This document shows positions 14,196 through 14,508 of a stretch of 14,508 nt of DNA, in pieces (within the stretch, counting starts at the first letter, position 1; each line of letters starts with the position of its first letter). The notes below the pieces were generated by a model. That model was not told the origin of the DNA. It searched no databases and was given only the letters and a program-made list of their open reading frames with translations. Both the position numbers and the translations under genes were made by a program. Origin of the DNA: Candidatus Babelota bacterium (GTDB lineage: Bacteria > Babelota > Babeliae > Babelales > Babelaceae); the NCBI GenBank assembly GCA_003484685.1, contig DNBB01000050.1, forward strand, positions 1 to 14,508. The letters run 5' to 3'.

Positions 14196-14508
14196 ATGGA
14201 AAAATTTAAAGTTATCGCTTTGCTTAGCATTGCACTTTGCGGAACATTGTCGCTTACGCGTGCATTTATGCCGCTAACAACAACGGCACACGCCCGCATA
14301 AAAGAACAGGGCGGCACATACCTGGTAGTTGAGGACGAAAAAGTTAACAAAACAACCAGCAAAGACGAGGCAACCGTTTTTAGCATGAATACGGACCACA
14401 ACCAAGTCGTTCCCATGGCCATCGGTCATGGCGGATTATCGTCTACCCTTATGTTCGGCAAAAAATATCTGACCGCACACAGCGACCAATTTGTTCTGAG
14501 CAACGAAA
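14196..14508 (+). CDS. Small exported protein of unknown function (3' end outside window)
   Basis: The frame is open from the ATG at 14196 to the window end (104 complete codons). AAGGAG (14185-14190) lies 5 nt upstream, the same arrangement as the preceding gene, which ends 12 bp before. Residues 1-23 are a signal peptide (MEKFKVIALLSIALCGTLSL, cleavage near TRA-F). The mature part contains TYLVVEDEKV, ATVFSMNTD and KKYLTAHSDQFVLSNE. These align loosely with the YYLQVKDGEIV, ASHFILEN and later strands of the upstream protein, so the two look like diverged paralogues. Function is unknown and the total length cannot be seen. Confidence 0.7.
   Translation, partial: MEKFKVIALLSIALCGTLSLTRAFMPLTTTAHARIKEQGGTYLVVEDEKVNKTTSKDEATVFSMNTDHNQVVPMAIGHGGLSSTLMFGKKYLTAHSDQFVLSNE

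Overview
The window looks like part of a Gram-negative, probably host-dependent bacterium of roughly 40-45 % G+C. It has an outer-membrane secretion machine, Sec signal peptides on most flanking proteins, ankyrin-repeat proteins and a eukaryotic-type PPP phosphatase. That mix would fit Candidatus Dependentiae (TM6/Babeliae) or a similar protist-associated lineage. This placement is inference from gene content; there is no rRNA or other taxonomic marker in the window.

Layout. (1) 1-2369: the 3' end of one gene and a complete second gene of a paralogous family. The complete one encodes a Sec-exported protein with about seven unusually long ankyrin-like repeats and a conserved C-terminal domain. 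The two genes share a 235-bp block with a single mismatch. A perfect 40-bp palindrome lies between them. (2) 2489-10810: a tight five-gene plus-strand operon for a type II secretion (or type IV pilus-like) envelope complex: GspC (PDZ), GspD secretin, GspL (PilM/PilN-like fusion), GspM (PilO-like) and a second full-length secretin paralogue. Genes are separated by 4-bp ATGA overlaps or gaps of 7-10 bp. The ATPase, platform protein and pseudopilins are not in the window. (3) 10813-12066, minus strand: enolase, converging on the secretin operon with only 2 bp between stop codons. Its catalytic residues are intact but several normally invariant neighbours are changed. (4) 12225-14508, plus strand: a signal-peptide-bearing PPP-family metallophosphatase, then two small signal-peptide-bearing proteins in tandem (the second runs off the window) that seem distantly related to each other.

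How they may work together. The operon would build an outer-membrane channel (two secretins) coupled to an inner-membrane C-L-M assembly. The exported ankyrin proteins, phosphatase and small proteins around it are plausible substrates, and the ankyrin and phosphatase folds are typical of proteins acting on eukaryotic hosts. This link is drawn from proximity and protein type, not from a recognised secretion signal.

No tRNA, rRNA, CRISPR array, transposase or intact insertion sequence was seen. No gene-free stretch exceeds about 210 bp.
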